NCBI GenBank assembly: GCA_964493695.1
Contig: CAZBPG010000150.1
Span: 1-6,327, forward strand
From: Bog-950 sp964493695
GTDB taxonomy: Bacteria; Bacteroidota; Bacteroidia; Chitinophagales; LD1
DNA length: 6,327 bases
Reading direction: 5' to 3'
Shown here: positions 5,965 to 6,327 of the stretch, in pieces
Numbering within the stretch: position 1 is the first letter of the stretch
How the letters are laid out: every line of letters starts with the position of its first letter
Notes under the pieces: generated by a model
What the model was told of the DNA's origin: nothing
Database searches by the model: none
What the model saw: only the letters and a program-made list of their open reading frames with translations
Translations under genes and position numbers: made by a program

Positions 5965-6327
5965 GTGACACTATCAGAAATTCAGAAACATTACCGGGTC
6001 GAACTTTCAAATGTTTATGACGAGCGCGAAGCGCGGGCTGTTACCAAAACAGTTTTTGAAAAGGTATTGGAGTTGCAACCGCACAAACTTTTTCTGGAGA
6101 GATTTAGAATTCTCACAACAGATCAGACGGAAAGGCTGAACCTGATTTTAAATCGCCTGCTTTCTCACGAACCGGTTCAATACATTTTGAAGGAAGCAGA
6201 TTTCTACGGATTGAAGTTCGTGGTGAATCAAAATGTGCTTATTCCCCGACCCGAGACGGAAGAGTTGGTAGACTGGGTTCAATCAGAAATCAGAAATCCC
6301 AAATCTGTAATTCTTGATATCGGCACA
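5965..6327 (+). CDS. prmC: PrmC, release factor glutamine methyltransferase (5' part, cut by window end)
   Basis: Methylates the glutamine of the GGQ motif of peptide-chain release factors using S-adenosylmethionine; cytoplasmic. Only the first 121 codons are present. They cover the N-terminal helical domain (about 1-75, MTLSEIQKHYRVEL...), the linker HEPVQYILKEADFYGLKF (68-85), the hallmark VLIPRPETEELV (91-102) and the start of SAM motif I, VILDIGT (115-121). The NPPY catalytic motif lies beyond the window. The start is GTG at 5965, the second codon after an in-frame stop (5959-5961). No in-frame ATG exists in the visible part, so a search for ATG starts would miss the gene. GAGG (5960-5963) is too close to the start to be a good ribosome site. 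Residues 106-115 (QSEIRNPKSV) are encoded by a heptamer repeat shared with the GSCFA gene. In many homologues a Gly occupies the place of K76. Confidence 0.92.
   Translation, partial: MTLSEIQKHYRVELSNVYDEREARAVTKTVFEKVLELQPHKLFLERFRILTTDQTERLNLILNRLLSHEPVQYILKEADFYGLKFVVNQNVLIPRPETEELVDWVQSEIRNPKSVILDIGT
6282..6309. repeat. ATCAGAA heptamer array inside prmC, same family as 636-666
   Basis: Two exact ATCAGAA units (6282-6295) are followed by two diverged heptamers, ATCCCAA (6296-6302) and ATCTGTA (6303-6309). They encode SEIRNPKSV in the linker between the PRPETEELV motif and SAM motif I. The same heptamer, read in the same register on the minus strand at 636-663, encodes SEIRNQK in the GSCFA protein. 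Confidence 0.75.

Noticed and set aside
5973..5987. A further heptamer-like stretch (ATCAGAA then ATTCAGAA) at the prmC start
   Set aside because: The second unit is 8 bases long, and the encoded MTLSEIQKHY fits a normal PrmC N-terminus, so chance similarity is likely.

Overview
The window looks like ordinary chromosomal DNA from a member of the Bacteroidota. Three things point there. The RseP-type protease and the eukaryote-like (ALDH4-type) glutamate-semialdehyde dehydrogenase have the form usual in that phylum. Start codons lack clear Shine-Dalgarno sequences and sit in A/T-rich leaders. The best promoter-like sequences fit the Bacteroidota -7 box TAnnTTTG. No species can be named from the sequence alone.

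Layout. A GSCFA-domain protein is encoded on the minus strand (56-1078). It is divergent from a plus-strand run of five genes: rseP (1257-2615), an L-glutamate gamma-semialdehyde dehydrogenase (2633-4267), a membrane-anchored SGNH/GDSL hydrolase (4267-5415), tspO (5466-5948), and the first 121 codons of prmC (from a GTG at 5965, cut by the window end). The 178-base divergent gap holds a perfect 15-bp inverted repeat, a C-rich heptamer array and weak promoter-like sequences. Positions 1-55 lie beyond the GSCFA stop codon and show nothing recognisable.

How the genes relate. The plus-strand genes are closely spaced (17 bp, a 1-base overlap, 50 bp, 16 bp) and may be partly co-transcribed. Their functions do not form one pathway: intramembrane proteolysis for envelope stress, proline/glutamate catabolism, an unknown esterase-like activity, a tryptophan-rich membrane sensor/transporter, and release-factor methylation. 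They look like neighbouring housekeeping genes, not a dedicated system.

Most worth a second look. (1) A near-perfect 17-bp-arm hairpin followed by a T-rich tract lies inside codons 9-23 of the SGNH hydrolase gene. It has the shape of an intrinsic terminator for the upstream dehydrogenase gene, yet it lies in the sequence that encodes the next protein's membrane anchor. (2) Several unrelated 7-nucleotide tandem repeats occur. Two are inside the GSCFA gene, one is in the divergent gap, and one of the GSCFA families recurs inside prmC in the same reading register, so two unrelated proteins share the peptide SEIRNxK. (3) A perfect GC-rich hairpin between the divergent genes resembles a REP- or MITE-like dispersed element. 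I found no phage, CRISPR, toxin-antitoxin, defence or other clearly new multi-gene system.
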